Part shown: in pieces, positions 10,894-19,792 of the stretch | Position numbering within the stretch: the stretch's first letter is position 1 | Layout: every line of letters begins with the position of its first letter | NCBI RefSeq assembly: GCF_035222375.1 | Contig: NW_026946366.1 | Span: 1,488,001-1,552,000, forward strand | Origin: Podospora pseudocomata | Taxonomy: Eukaryota; Ascomycota; Sordariomycetes; Sordariales; Podosporaceae | Direction: 5' to 3' | DNA: 64,000 bases | The notes under the pieces: model-generated | What the model was told of the DNA's origin: nothing | Database searches by the model: none | The model's input: the letters and a program-made list of their open reading frames with translations, nothing else | Made by a program: the position numbers and the translations under genes

Positions 10894-11502
10894 ATGCGCC
10901 CCCCACCATTTTTCCAATCCCTCCTCCGGCAGCCCCGCCGCCCAATCCAACTCGGAGGAGTCGCACGACCTCGAAACAGCAGCACCTTTCCCCCACCTCC
11001 ACCACCGCAGTCGTCAGCCAAACTCTCCCGCGCAGAAAAGATTCTGTCCAGACTGCCACGCCCCTTGCAAAAATACACCACCTCTTTGCGGTCCGCGCCC
11101 ACTACGCACGTGGTCGCGTTTTTGATACTGCATGAGATTACTGCCATTGTGCCTTTGGTTGGGCTGGTTGGGGTGTTTCACTATGGGAATTGGCTGCCAG
11201 TGGGGTGGTTAGGGGAAAGTGAGACTGTTAAGGAGGGGGTGGGAATTTTCGAGAGGTATGCTAGGAGGAAGGGGTGGTTAGATGAGGGGGAGGGGGGATC
11301 GGAGGGGGATGAAGGGGAAAAGGGGGGGATAATGGAGCATTGGAGGGAGAATGGGAGGTATAAGCTGGTGATGGAGGTTGGTGTGGCGTGGGCGGTTTGC
11401 AAGTTTTTGTTGCCGGTAAGGATTGGGGTTAGTTTGTGGGGGACGCCTTGGTTGGCCAGGGGGATTGGGAGGTGGGGGGGGGTTTTCAAGAGGGGGTGTT
11501 GA
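10894..11502 (+). CDS. FLILHELTAI-family mitochondrial membrane protein
   Basis: 202 residues from the ATG at 10894. The first 40 residues are Arg/Pro/Ser-rich without acids, like a mitochondrial presequence. The family signature appears as FLILHEITAIVPLVG at about residues 74-88, inside the first of two predicted membrane segments. The second is near residues 160-180 (AWAVCKFLLPVRIGVSLWGTPW). The Pfam family is named after this motif and is fungal. I recall the yeast member as Mrx15, which helps dock mitochondrial ribosomes on the inner membrane, but I am not certain of that link. A glycine/glutamate-rich insert separates the two segments. Codon use changes from CGC/CTC/CCC in the first half to AGG/GGG/TTG in the second. 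It converges on the next gene, with only 62 bp between stop codons. Confidence 0.8.
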   Translation: MRPPPFFQSLLRQPRRPIQLGGVARPRNSSTFPPPPPPQSSAKLSRAEKILSRLPRPLQKYTTSLRSAPTTHVVAFLILHEITAIVPLVGLVGVFHYGNWLPVGWLGESETVKEGVGIFERYARRKGWLDEGEGGSEGDEGEKGGIMEHWRENGRYKLVMEVGVAWAVCKFLLPVRIGVSLWGTPWLARGIGRWGGVFKRGC

Positions 11503-11564
11503 GGGAGGATGGGTTGGGATGTTGTTTGCTTTTAGACGGTCACACGGGTGGGCAAGGTGAAGGG

Positions 11565-11981
11565 TTAGGTAAAGTCCATTGCTTTTCTCCACCAGGTGGT
11601 TATGCCGCGGGATTCCATGGCTGAGGCAAAGTCGTTGACTGCGGAGAGTTCAAAGAGGCCGGTGGGTTCTTGGGATTGGTTTTCGGGTGATAGTGTAAGG
11701 GATGGTTTGGAGGCTAGGTGGAAGTCTTTGTAGCGGAGTCTCTTGGGTATTGATGAGTTGGTGGGTTAGAAGAGAAGGGGAATAAGGGGGCTTACCTGGA
11801 CAGTTCCCACCCAGGACTTCACACCTTGTTCGCTGCCCTTGCAGTACATGATGCCTGGGCAACCACCGCTTCGGAGGAGAGCATAGACCTCGAACTCACG
11901 AGCTGCTTTGCGGAGGTGGGCAACCTTTTTGCGGGAGGTGATGTGGTGAGTTCGGATCAAGGCATGGTAGAACGGGGTCAT
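11565..11981 (-). CDS. short DUF1115/RWDD2-C-terminus-like protein, 5' end uncertain
   Basis: Two exons, complement(11565..11741, 11796..11981), joined by a 54-bp intron (GTAAGC...CCCAAG), give 120 residues from the ATG at 11981. The protein runs MTPFYHALIRTHHITSRKK, then RKAAREFEVYALLRSGGCPG, then a GIMYC-G-E-GV--WV segment, then QRLRYKDF and a C-terminal WWRKAMDFT. The pattern HH-(about 25 residues)-G-PGI---G-------V---LR-K-- resembles the C-terminal DUF1115 domain of RWDD2 proteins. The RWD domain normally found upstream is not visible in the 500 bp before the start. A possible splice acceptor just before the first codon (ATATCAG) suggests an additional 5' exon. Either this is a shortened gene or its front was lost in the rearrangement that also truncated the neighbouring ligase. 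Function unknown. Confidence 0.55.
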
Positions 11982-12495
11982 TATCTTGACCTGATATCAT
12001 CCACCTGATCTCGTGAGGAGTAGTTGTTGAAAGGGTTGCCCTGGTCGTGAAGGTTGAAGGTGGACAGTGCTTGAATGATACCAGTGCCAGTTCATACGGT
12101 CTTTGGGTGAGCAAGTGAATATAGACATACAGTACGAACTACGTCATACCAACTCTCTCACACGGTTCTCTTTCACGTCTTCACGTGCCCACGTGCCGCA
12201 TGCCAAGCCATTCGTCCGATTGTACAGCCAACGCGACTCGTGCCTACCCTCCCTCTGTTCGAGTTGTGACAGAAGTGAATTAGGACAGACAATTGGAGCC
12301 TGCCAGGGCTGAGCATCCTGTTCTCGATCCTTCTGCTTCTGCCTACTTGAGGAAGAACTTCAAGGATATAGCTCCAGCGACTCGATGACTGGCGTGTTTA
12401 CTAACAAATAAACAAACAACTGATTCGATACATGTCATTCCGACTTCACTTCAGCATGATACGCACCACCTCCTACCTATAAATGTATACATCCT
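11982..12495. other. intergenic, possible rearrangement junction
   Basis: Lies between the 5' ends of the DUF1115-like gene and the decayed ligase gene, both of which appear to lack their N-terminal parts. No conserved protein segment is certain. A short plus-strand stretch near 12320-12370 could be a ligase remnant, but this is weak. Confidence 0.35.
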
Positions 12496-14708
12496 TTGTT
12501 ACCGGCCATTTTGAAGGTTCAGGACGACAGCGCTGTTGCCGGGCCTATCCTGAATAAACAGAGGAAGGAACGGACAGTAACTGGGAGAAATGAGCTGGTG
12601 CAGCATCTCAAGCCGAGGTTGGGAGTCAAGATTGGCGGGCAGACGTGGATCAAAGGGAGGAGTATAAAGCACTGCTTGGACATGGTGCAGGGGAGGATTA
12701 GTTGTGAGGAGAAAGCTGGATGGCGAATACTGCCAGATTCACATTGACCTCAGCAAGGGGAAGGATTGCACACAGATCTTCTCGAAGAGCGGAAAAGACT
12801 CCACACGGGATCGCTCTAAGCTGCATGAGTAAGTTGTCGTTTTGTAGAGTGCAACATGGGCTAACATGAACGACAGTGCCATCAGGGATTCCCTACAAAT
12901 AGGCCAGCCCACATGCCCTATCACAAAGGGGTGCATCTTGGAAGGGGAACTTGCCGTTTACAGTGGCAAGGTAGGTTTGCTTCCGTGCTTACACACACGT
13001 CATTACTAACATTTCGCAGGAACATAGAATTCTCAACTTCTACAAGATCAGAAAGCACATTTTCAGATCTGGGACCTTCATTGGAACTGCACAGGATTCA
13101 CAGTATGCTTCTCACCGACCTCCTCTTTGTCGGGGTTTGTGCTGACATTTGTAGGGCACATTCATGGGAACACCTCATGATTGTCTACTATGACGTCCGC
13201 ATGCTTGACGACACATCATTACTTTCAGTCAGAATTCAGAGAGGTTCCAAAAGCTCAAGGAAATCATTACGATCATCCCAAGCCACTCGGCCCTGGTCAA
13301 ACGGATTCTTATCGACTGTGACAGGCGTATAGCCAAATCGGACCTGCGCCGTGCTTTTGCCGAGTGTATCACCGCCAAGGGAGAGGGGCTTGTCCTCAAG
13401 TCAGATGACCCCTACTTCAACTTTGACAGCATGCGAAGACCCTATAGATGCTGTGCCATCAAGCTAAAGAAGGAATACATCAGCAACTTTGGAGACATTG
13501 GGGCCTTTGCAATAGTTGGTGCCCGGTATGACGCTGCAAAAGCCAGAACCTACAACATTCCTCACCTCAAGTGGGCACACTTCTATGTGGGTTGCTTGGA
13601 AAAACAGGGAGGAGGTTGGACGGTTTGGCAAAAAGCCAAAGTTTGTGGTGACCAACGTGGTTGAACTCGATACAACACAACTGGCCACGATGGGGGCTTA
13701 TGCCAACCCGGAATGCGTATCGGTGGACGATAACTGTCCCATTGACTTGCGGACCGAGCCAGGCATCGATGAAGGGTGACGACCGATTTTTATTTTCCCC
13801 ACGCTACCCGTCGTGGACCTCCGCTGTTTTTCTTTTGATAAAGAGGGGAACACTGGTTTTCTGGAGCCCAAGGTTTCCTGTCGCCACCAAAGTACACTGG
13901 GACAGAACCTTCCACAACACAATCTCTTTTCAACAGCTGCAGGAATTAGCAGAAGAGGCCAGGAACATGACAACCCCTGAGGACACTCAAGAGATTCTCA
14001 CTTGGATCGTCAATCTTCAAGGAATCGAGTCTTCGAGCCAGTCCACCGCAACCACCTCTCAGCGGTCCTTGGTATCGTCTCGGAACACCATGTCCCCTGG
14101 CCCCCGGGGTGATGTCTCGCCTCGAGTTGACCGCCGCGTCCCAATCGGCGCTGCCACTTTGAGCGCCCCCTTGTCTTTGTCAGCCTCATAGACTGCAGGC
14201 CGTTCACAGGGGTATGATAGTGCAGCAGGTAAGAACATGAACCATAGTCGAAATGATTGGTTTCTAACAGTGTTCAGACGAAGGCATCGACCGCGACCGC
14301 GACCGTGATGTACTCTCCGAGGACGCTCACGACGAGAATACTCTGCAAAATCGGACACGATCAATTGAGGCCTCATGCGGGCTATCGTCCTTTTCAGTCC
14401 TGCTGTCTCCTTGCATAGCCAACTTTCCGTATGTTGGAGATTTACTCAGATGCCATGGAATCCATGAGCCTGTCATAGATGCCAATAGCTGGAAGGAGAC
14501 ACGGTTTGCCTCGACGAAAAGACTGGCGTTGGTTGAGCCCCAGCGACGTGAGGCTACTCAGGCCTTTTTTGACGTCATTACATCGCTCGAGTTGAGGAAA
14601 CGAGGCTTGGATGAGCATGAGTATATCCCCATCTTTGATTGGAGGGTATTGGAGAGAATGAAGACGGAGGAGGCTAAGAAGGAGATGGAGGCGAGGGGAG
14701 AAAGATGA
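12496..14708 (+). pseudogene. decayed ATP-dependent DNA ligase-domain gene
   Basis: Segments in changing frames match a fungal ATP-dependent DNA ligase catalytic domain. In order: KIGGQTWIKGRSIKHCLDMV, the nucleotidyl-lysine motif I region (E-K-L-D-G-E-Y, near 12708-12730), CILEGELAVYSGK (motif near 12940), YYDVRMLDDTS, GEGLVLKSDDPYFNF (motif IV region, near 13385), IKLKKEYI (motif V-like, 13460), a RFPVATKVHWDRT block (13875) and a C-terminal tail to 14708. At least three introns keep correct GT..AG ends (after 12828, 12970 and 13103), so the ancestor was a normal spliced gene. The frame is broken by about four single-base changes: an extra A in motif I near 12712, a missing base near 13235, an extra A in the A-run near 13600, and an extra base near 13861. 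A stop near 14189 follows. The N-terminal part is missing. Sequencing errors in A-runs could explain two of the breaks, but not the truncation. Confidence 0.75.
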
Positions 14709-15230
14709 GAGGTTTGCTGTTGCTATATTATGGAGAAAGGGAGGTTTGGGGAGATTTGGGACAGGTTTTTGCAGGGGTTTGTTTGAGTGTCTGTTTTTGG
14801 GGGATGGATCAGGGACATGGACATACCCAGGAGGCATGGGTAGATGATGAGTTTTGTAGAATACGGGTTGCATGATGGCCAATAGAGATTACAACGGCGG
14901 ATTGCCTGAGTTAAGCAGCTTTTATGCATATATCTGTGTTGCAATGAACTGTGTGCCGTTAAAAAGTAAAACTGCTGTGGGTGAGGCTGAAAGTGGAAGC
15001 CCACCCTCAAGCATTAAAGTGGGGCCAGCTAGGCAAGGCTGAAATTCTGGGAAATTCAACAAGCTCCACCGCGCCAACTGCGACGCTTGCTTGTTCAACG
15101 CGACAAGCTTCCCATCGACGACAATTCACCACCACCACCGATATTCGCGACGACCAAATCCGACTATTTCCACCTCTGCCTGTCGCGCACTTACTATCAC
15201 ATCGAACCAAACGCCATATCAAAACCAAAA
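14709..15230. other. intergenic, promoter of SmD3
   Basis: 3' flank of the decayed ligase and promoter/leader of the SmD3 gene. The leader near 15120-15230 is rich in CCACC/AACC motifs. No further gene seen. Confidence 0.5.
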
Positions 15231-15647
15231 ATGACCTCCACAATCGGCATCCCCATCAAACTCCTCAACGAGGCCCAAGTCAGTTCTTCCCCTCCCTCCC
15301 CCCTCCCAATCATCATGCTAATCTGTCTGTTTGGGTAGGGCCACATCGTAACACTGGAAATAACCTCCGGCCAAACCTACCGCGGCAAGCTCATCGAGGC
15401 AGAGGACAACATGAACGTCCAGCTCAAGGACATCACCGTCACGGCCCGCGACGGCCGCGTCTCCCACCTCGAGCAGGTCTACATCCGGGGATCTCACGTC
15501 CGGTTCTTCATCGTGCCCGACATGCTCCGCAACGCGCCCATGTTCAGGAGCAGGAACGTCAGGGGGAGGGGTGTCGGGTTGGCGAGGGGGAGAGCGACGG
15601 TTAGTAGGGCTAGGGCGAGCGGGGGGCCGCCGAGGGGGGGGAGGTAA
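15231..15647 (+). CDS. smd3: small nuclear ribonucleoprotein SmD3
   Basis: Two exons, join(15231..15278, 15339..15647), with a 60-bp intron (GTCAGT...GGGTAG), give 118 residues. The Sm fold is complete. Sm1 runs from [18 protein letters not shown] through [19 protein letters not shown]. Sm2 is [20 protein letters not shown], the usual SmD3 sequence. A basic Arg/Gly tail ends in PPRGGR and is a likely site of arginine dimethylation. SmD3 forms the heptameric ring on U1, U2, U4 and U5 snRNAs. Length agrees with fungal SmD3 (about 115-130). Arg and Gly codons are CGC/GGC in the Sm core but AGG/GGG in the tail, an example of the third-position switch described in the findings. Confidence 0.97.
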
Positions 15648-16072
15648 AAACTGGGAACGCGATAGGAAGAAGAGATATGGAAGGGGAGAACGACTCGCGT
15701 GTGGCTGGGTTTATGGATGGATTGTTTGGTTTGGCGTTTAGGGACTTTTTTTTAAAAACATGGACAGCGGAGAAGACAGAAAATGAAAGATGTTATGGCG
15801 CGGATTTATTCTGGGCCCAAAAACACCAAAAAAAAAAAAAAGAAAAACCACAAGGACAAACGTCACATGGTCCATGTCTTGGGCAGCGTGTAATTAATGG
15901 CCAATTTGAACCCAAATTTCAACTTGACCTTTTCACTACTGTCGAGCAGACATCAGACAAAGCATATCATACAGCAGTACTATATACATCTCATTTTAGC
16001 GTCCCTCCAGGCATCAACCCTCTTTAGCCGGGGAATCCTCTACCCCTCACCCTCAATCTCATCCCCGATCTT
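15648..16072. other. intergenic between convergent genes
   Basis: 3' flanks of smd3 and of the minus-strand mitochondrial gene. An A-run lies near 15827-15842. No coding sequence recognised. Confidence 0.5.
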
Positions 16073-18112
16073 TCACAACCTCCTCAAAACCTCCTCCGCC
16101 TCTTCCAACACCTCCCTCACCCTCTCCCCCCTCCCCCCTCCCACCCTTTCCGTCTTCACCCCCCTAAACAAAACATCTCCCACCCCCCTCGCCACCTGCC
16201 CCTCCACCCTCTTCACCGCCTTCCTCCCCTCCTCCCTCACTTCCTCCTCCCAATACCCCCTCGCCTCATCCCACCTCTTCTGCATCCTCTTCAACGCCAC
16301 CACCAACCCCAACGCAGCAATAGCACCACACTCATACGCCCCAAACCCACTGAAGTACACCAACCCCGCCAGCACCGAGTTCAACCCCGTCAAGCTAGCC
16401 GATTGGACGACCAGCTTCTGCGCCAACGCCTGCAAGGCAGGGACCGTAGTCTCAAGCAGATACTGTCTCGTGGACGTGATTTGAACAGGCCATTTCCCAT
16501 GGTGTTCCATCTCAACCGCAGTCAGCCCCGGTGTCGAGACCAACTTCTCTTCCGGGTCGACAGGATAGCTTATCGCGGGGCTGATGGTGGGAAATGAAGC
16601 AGCGACTTTACCAGCTAGGTAGACCACTTCCTGCTCTGCCCTCGGCAAAAAATAAGACGTCACCAGCTCCGACGTGTTGAGCGTGACATCATCCGCTCTC
16701 CAAAACAGTTTCCACCAACTAAGGCTGCGCCAGAGGTGGTTGGAAAAAGCAGAGTCAAGCCGACTCTGCAGTTCCTCGTGGGCCGACTGCGCCCAAGAGA
16801 CAATCTCCTGGTCGAGGCGCCTGATAGTTGCTTCGATTTCGACGAGATTAGCCTGGTTATGCTGGGAAAGTTGCTGTTGTCTTTCTTGCTGTTCAAGGCC
16901 CTCTTTAGCTCGGGAAAGAATAGACCCGATGAGGTGCTGGACTGGGGGCTTGATCTTCTCGGTTGCTTCCGTGTTGGCTCTGAGCCAGTCGCGGATCTGC
17001 TTGACGTTACCTTCTGTCCAGAGCTCACTGAAGACTTCTGCTCTGCCGGCGCGGAGGGCGTCAAGGCCTTCGATGGCGGCGAAGGAATCGACTGTGAAGA
17101 AGGGGAGACTGCTGTTGGGGTCGAGGAGGCCGTGGGGTTTTGATGGGGAATAGGCGTAGTTTTGTGATTGAATTTCGAGCTCTTCCTTGACCGCGGTCCC
17201 GGATTTGAGGTTTACTGCGGTTTTGATCACAGAGGAAGGGTTGGACTTGGCAAGTTCGAGAGCGTTGAGCGCGCCTCTGAGACCATTCCCTACTAATAAC
17301 GTCATGTGTACTGCTGAGGGGACCAGAGTTGTTTGCGGTGTTGATATCACTGCGGTGGGCTTGGTTGTTTGTACGCCAGGTACAAGAAGCTCTGCCTCCA
17401 ACTCCTCTGCGGTTTTGGTTGCTTGCGGCCTGAACTTTGCCAACAACAGCTCGAGGTTATTCCGGCCCAGCGTTGGTGAGTAGGCCGTGATCTCTGGAAA
17501 TGTTGTCGGCACTTGGGTGTCCGGTGCTGCTGTCCCCTTCTCAGATGCCTTTACCCGCACGATCAAAGGTTCCTCTGCCAAATTGTGGCGTTCCAGCTGT
17601 GTCTCCCATGCCGCCTCTTCTCCAAGCTCGTCGGCGAGGGCAGCTCGTAATAAACTTTTTGAAGCCTCTGTGTTCTCGTGTCCATTCTCTCTAGCCGGGT
17701 TGAGTATCGCAACACGTATTGACTCTTGTCCTGGTGGCTCCGACAAATTGCGCAAGGCGAGGTTCAAACGTTCGCTCTTGACGTATTCGGGGATCTGTAT
17801 TTGAAGCTCTCGAAGCAGACGAGCTAGTTTCGCGCGGGGTGGTTCAACTGCTTGCTGTTCTTGCATTTGTGTCGCAGACGGTATCAAGGTCTCAGTCGTA
17901 TGGAAACTGCGTGCGCCGCCGGCTAGCAATCTGCTATTCTGTTCTCGCAATGGCAACGGTCGTCGTCTCGTAGTAGTAGTGAGGGGTCGTGTAGACAAGG
18001 AACAAAACAGGCATATCGACGACGTCCTCGTTCTCCCCCAGGAGAATAATCCCTGATTCTTCCCCGCTATCCCTCCCCCCAGCGCCCGTTTAAGCGCCAA
18101 TGTCGGCGCCAT
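16073..18112 (-). CDS. conserved fungal mitochondrial membrane protein
   Basis: 679 residues, intronless, from the ATG at 18112 (the in-frame codon upstream at 18160 is TTG). The N-terminus (MAPTLALKRALGGGIAGKNQ and on to SFHTTETLIP) is Arg/Ser/Thr-rich with few acids, typical of a mitochondrial presequence. The middle contains a conserved RSLSWWKLFWRADDVTLNTS block near residues 470-490 and predicted helices rich in Gln/Glu. A hydrophobic stretch near residues 570-605 (ASLTGLNSVLAGLVYFSGFG, then AIAALGLVVALKRM) looks like a membrane hairpin, followed by a charged helical tail. The pattern recalls a fungal-only family I know as Mmc1-like, but the name is uncertain and no reaction can be assigned. 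It is not Mic60, whose mitofilin motifs are absent. Divergent from ubc7 over 0.44 kb. Confidence 0.6.
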   Translation of the reverse strand: MAPTLALKRALGGGIAGKNQGLFSWGRTRTSSICLFCSLSTRPLTTTTRRRPLPLREQNSRLLAGGARSFHTTETLIPSATQMQEQQAVEPPRAKLARLLRELQIQIPEYVKSERLNLALRNLSEPPGQESIRVAILNPARENGHENTEASKSLLRAALADELGEEAAWETQLERHNLAEEPLIVRVKASEKGTAAPDTQVPTTFPEITAYSPTLGRNNLELLLAKFRPQATKTAEELEAELLVPGVQTTKPTAVISTPQTTLVPSAVHMTLLVGNGLRGALNALELAKSNPSSVIKTAVNLKSGTAVKEELEIQSQNYAYSPSKPHGLLDPNSSLPFFTVDSFAAIEGLDALRAGRAEVFSELWTEGNVKQIRDWLRANTEATEKIKPPVQHLIGSILSRAKEGLEQQERQQQLSQHNQANLVEIEATIRRLDQEIVSWAQSAHEELQSRLDSAFSNHLWRSLSWWKLFWRADDVTLNTSELVTSYFLPRAEQEVVYLAGKVAASFPTISPAISYPVDPEEKLVSTPGLTAVEMEHHGKWPVQITSTRQYLLETTVPALQALAQKLVVQSASLTGLNSVLAGLVYFSGFGAYECGAIAALGLVVALKRMQKRWDEARGYWEEEVREEGRKAVKRVEGQVARGVGDVLFRGVKTERVGGGRGERVREVLEEAEEVLRRL

Positions 18113-18551
18113 GGCAAATTGTCGTCGCCAGAATTTCGTAGGTGATGATGTCCACCTCAAAATCGCGAATTATCACAACGGCCAAAATGCCGAGCTACGT
18201 AAGGTCGAGGTCAGGTTCAGGCTAGCTCCCCCCGGCCCGCCCCAAAACTTTAGCGTCATTTTTGCCGGCTCTTTCCGGCAGTTTCCCTGCCAAGCCGGCC
18301 CCCCAAACCCCACCCCCCTCCCCAAAACCACCCCCAGACTTTTGGGGAAGCTTTCAAAGCCAGGTAACCCCCTGTCCATCAACCACCACCATCACCAACC
18401 GCCACCTTTGTATTTCCTCCCCCCGCTAAACATTCACGTTAACACGAACAACAACAACAACAACAACAACAGCATCCTACGATTCACCACCTTAACCCAC
18501 GAGCGCATCGTATATCCCCTCCGCCTCAGCAGACCTGCCCCCAACCAGAAA
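18113..18551. promoter_or_regulatory. divergent promoter with CAA repeat in ubc7 leader
   Basis: 439 bp between two divergent start codons. A (CAA/AAC)n run of about ten units lies at 18441-18471, within the probable ubc7 5' leader. The rest is C-rich. No further gene. Confidence 0.55.
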
Positions 18552-19110
18552 ATGGCAACCTCCACCGCCCACCGCCGCCTCCTCCAAGAATACCGCGCCC
18601 TAACCAACAACCCCCCCGAAGGCATCACCGCCGGCCCCGTAACAGAAGACGACCTCCTCCACTGGGAAGCGCTAATCCAAGGCCCCGAAGGAACCCCCTT
18701 CGAAGGAGGTGTCTTTGCCGCCGAGTTAAAATTTCCGAGGGATTACCCCCTCGCGCCACCAACGATGAAGTTTCTTTGTGATGTTTGGCATCCTAATGGT
18801 AGCCCTCCCCCCTCCCCAGATAAGGTAGTATTGGACTGATGATATTGATGGAATAGTCTACCCCTCCGGCATGGTCTGCATCTCAATCCTGCACCCCCCC
18901 GGCGACGACCCGAACCACTACGAGCACGCGAGCGAGCGCTGGTCCCCGATCCAGAGCGTGGAAAAGATCTTGATTAGCGTCATGAGCATGCTTGCTGAGC
19001 CGAACGATGAGAGCCCGGCGAATGTGGAGGCTGCGAAGATGTGGAGGGAGAGGAGGGGGGAGTATGAAGAGAGGGTGAGGGAGGGGGTGAGGAAGAGTTT
19101 GGGGTTGTGA
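18552..19110 (+). CDS. ubc7: ubiquitin-conjugating enzyme E2, Ubc7 type
   Basis: Two exons, join(18552..18798, 18857..19110), with a 58-bp intron (GTAGCC...AATAG), give 166 residues. The UBC fold is complete: [19 protein letters not shown], the [13 protein letters not shown] turn, [14 protein letters not shown], and the HPN motif that the intron cuts (HPNVYPSG). The catalytic cysteine is in [12 protein letters not shown] at about residue 89. It is followed by the acidic-loop insertion [15 protein letters not shown] that marks the Ubc7/Cdc34 class. Ubc7 charges Lys48-linked ubiquitin chains for ER-associated degradation, working with Hrd1 or Doa10 ligases and the Cue1 activator. Exon 1 is C-ending and the end of exon 2 G-ending in codon third positions. 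Confidence 0.95.
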
Positions 19111-19792
19111 TGAGATGGGAAAATATGGACTTTGGTTTGAGTTGGATTGGGTTGGGTTGGGTTGGTTTGATGTTATAAGCATGGCACTGGTTTTGGTGTT
19201 TATATGGCGTGGGGTGGGAGGGGGGGGGGAGGGTTTTAAAATCTACTGGTTATAATAGCGGCATGGGAGGGGGGTAGTGATACATAGCGGATGGGAGTAT
19301 CATGTGTTTTTTGTTCTTTTTGCAAATCTACCTACCTGGTCAGGTCTGAGGTTGGCACATGGTGTGTTGCTCTTCTCCCAACACCGTTGGCCATGGGGAC
19401 TGCTCTTGCTCCTGCCTTGCTTTTTATAGGTCAGGGTTCTGGAGCACCTAGTATCTGAGAGTAAAGGAGTGCTCCAGACTGGATGGCGCATCGGTCAACC
19501 GCGACAGAACGTGGATTCCTTCGCACCACCGGTTTGGGTCGCTCTGAACTCTCGGAAACCAACCCCCACCCAGTGAGGCCTTGAGCTGGAATGCCTTGGT
19601 TGAGGGATCGATTCCTTTTGAGGTTCAATTTTTGTGGTTTTCCTCTAGCCAACACTATCATCCACGACTTCCGCGAGTTTGGTCAAGACGAACCCATACG
19701 CAACATGCATGATCTTCTATTCCATTTCTTTTACTCTACGCCTCCCTAAAGAACCAACTCCATGCTTTACTCCCAATAACTCCCAATAACTA
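19111..19792. other. intergenic between convergent genes
   Basis: 3' flanks of ubc7 and of the auxilin gene. A GGGTT run lies at about 19147-19166, and a G-rich tract near 19210. No coding sequence recognised. Confidence 0.5.

Noticed and set aside
16073-18112. Identification as Mic60/mitofilin
   Set aside because: A presequence and membrane segment are present, but the membrane segment is C-terminal and the mitofilin signature is absent.
19140-19170. TTGGG repeats resembling telomere repeat or G-quadruplex
   Set aside because: The unit is TTGGG, not TTAGGG. There are only three GGG runs and one GG, and it lies between two ordinary genes.
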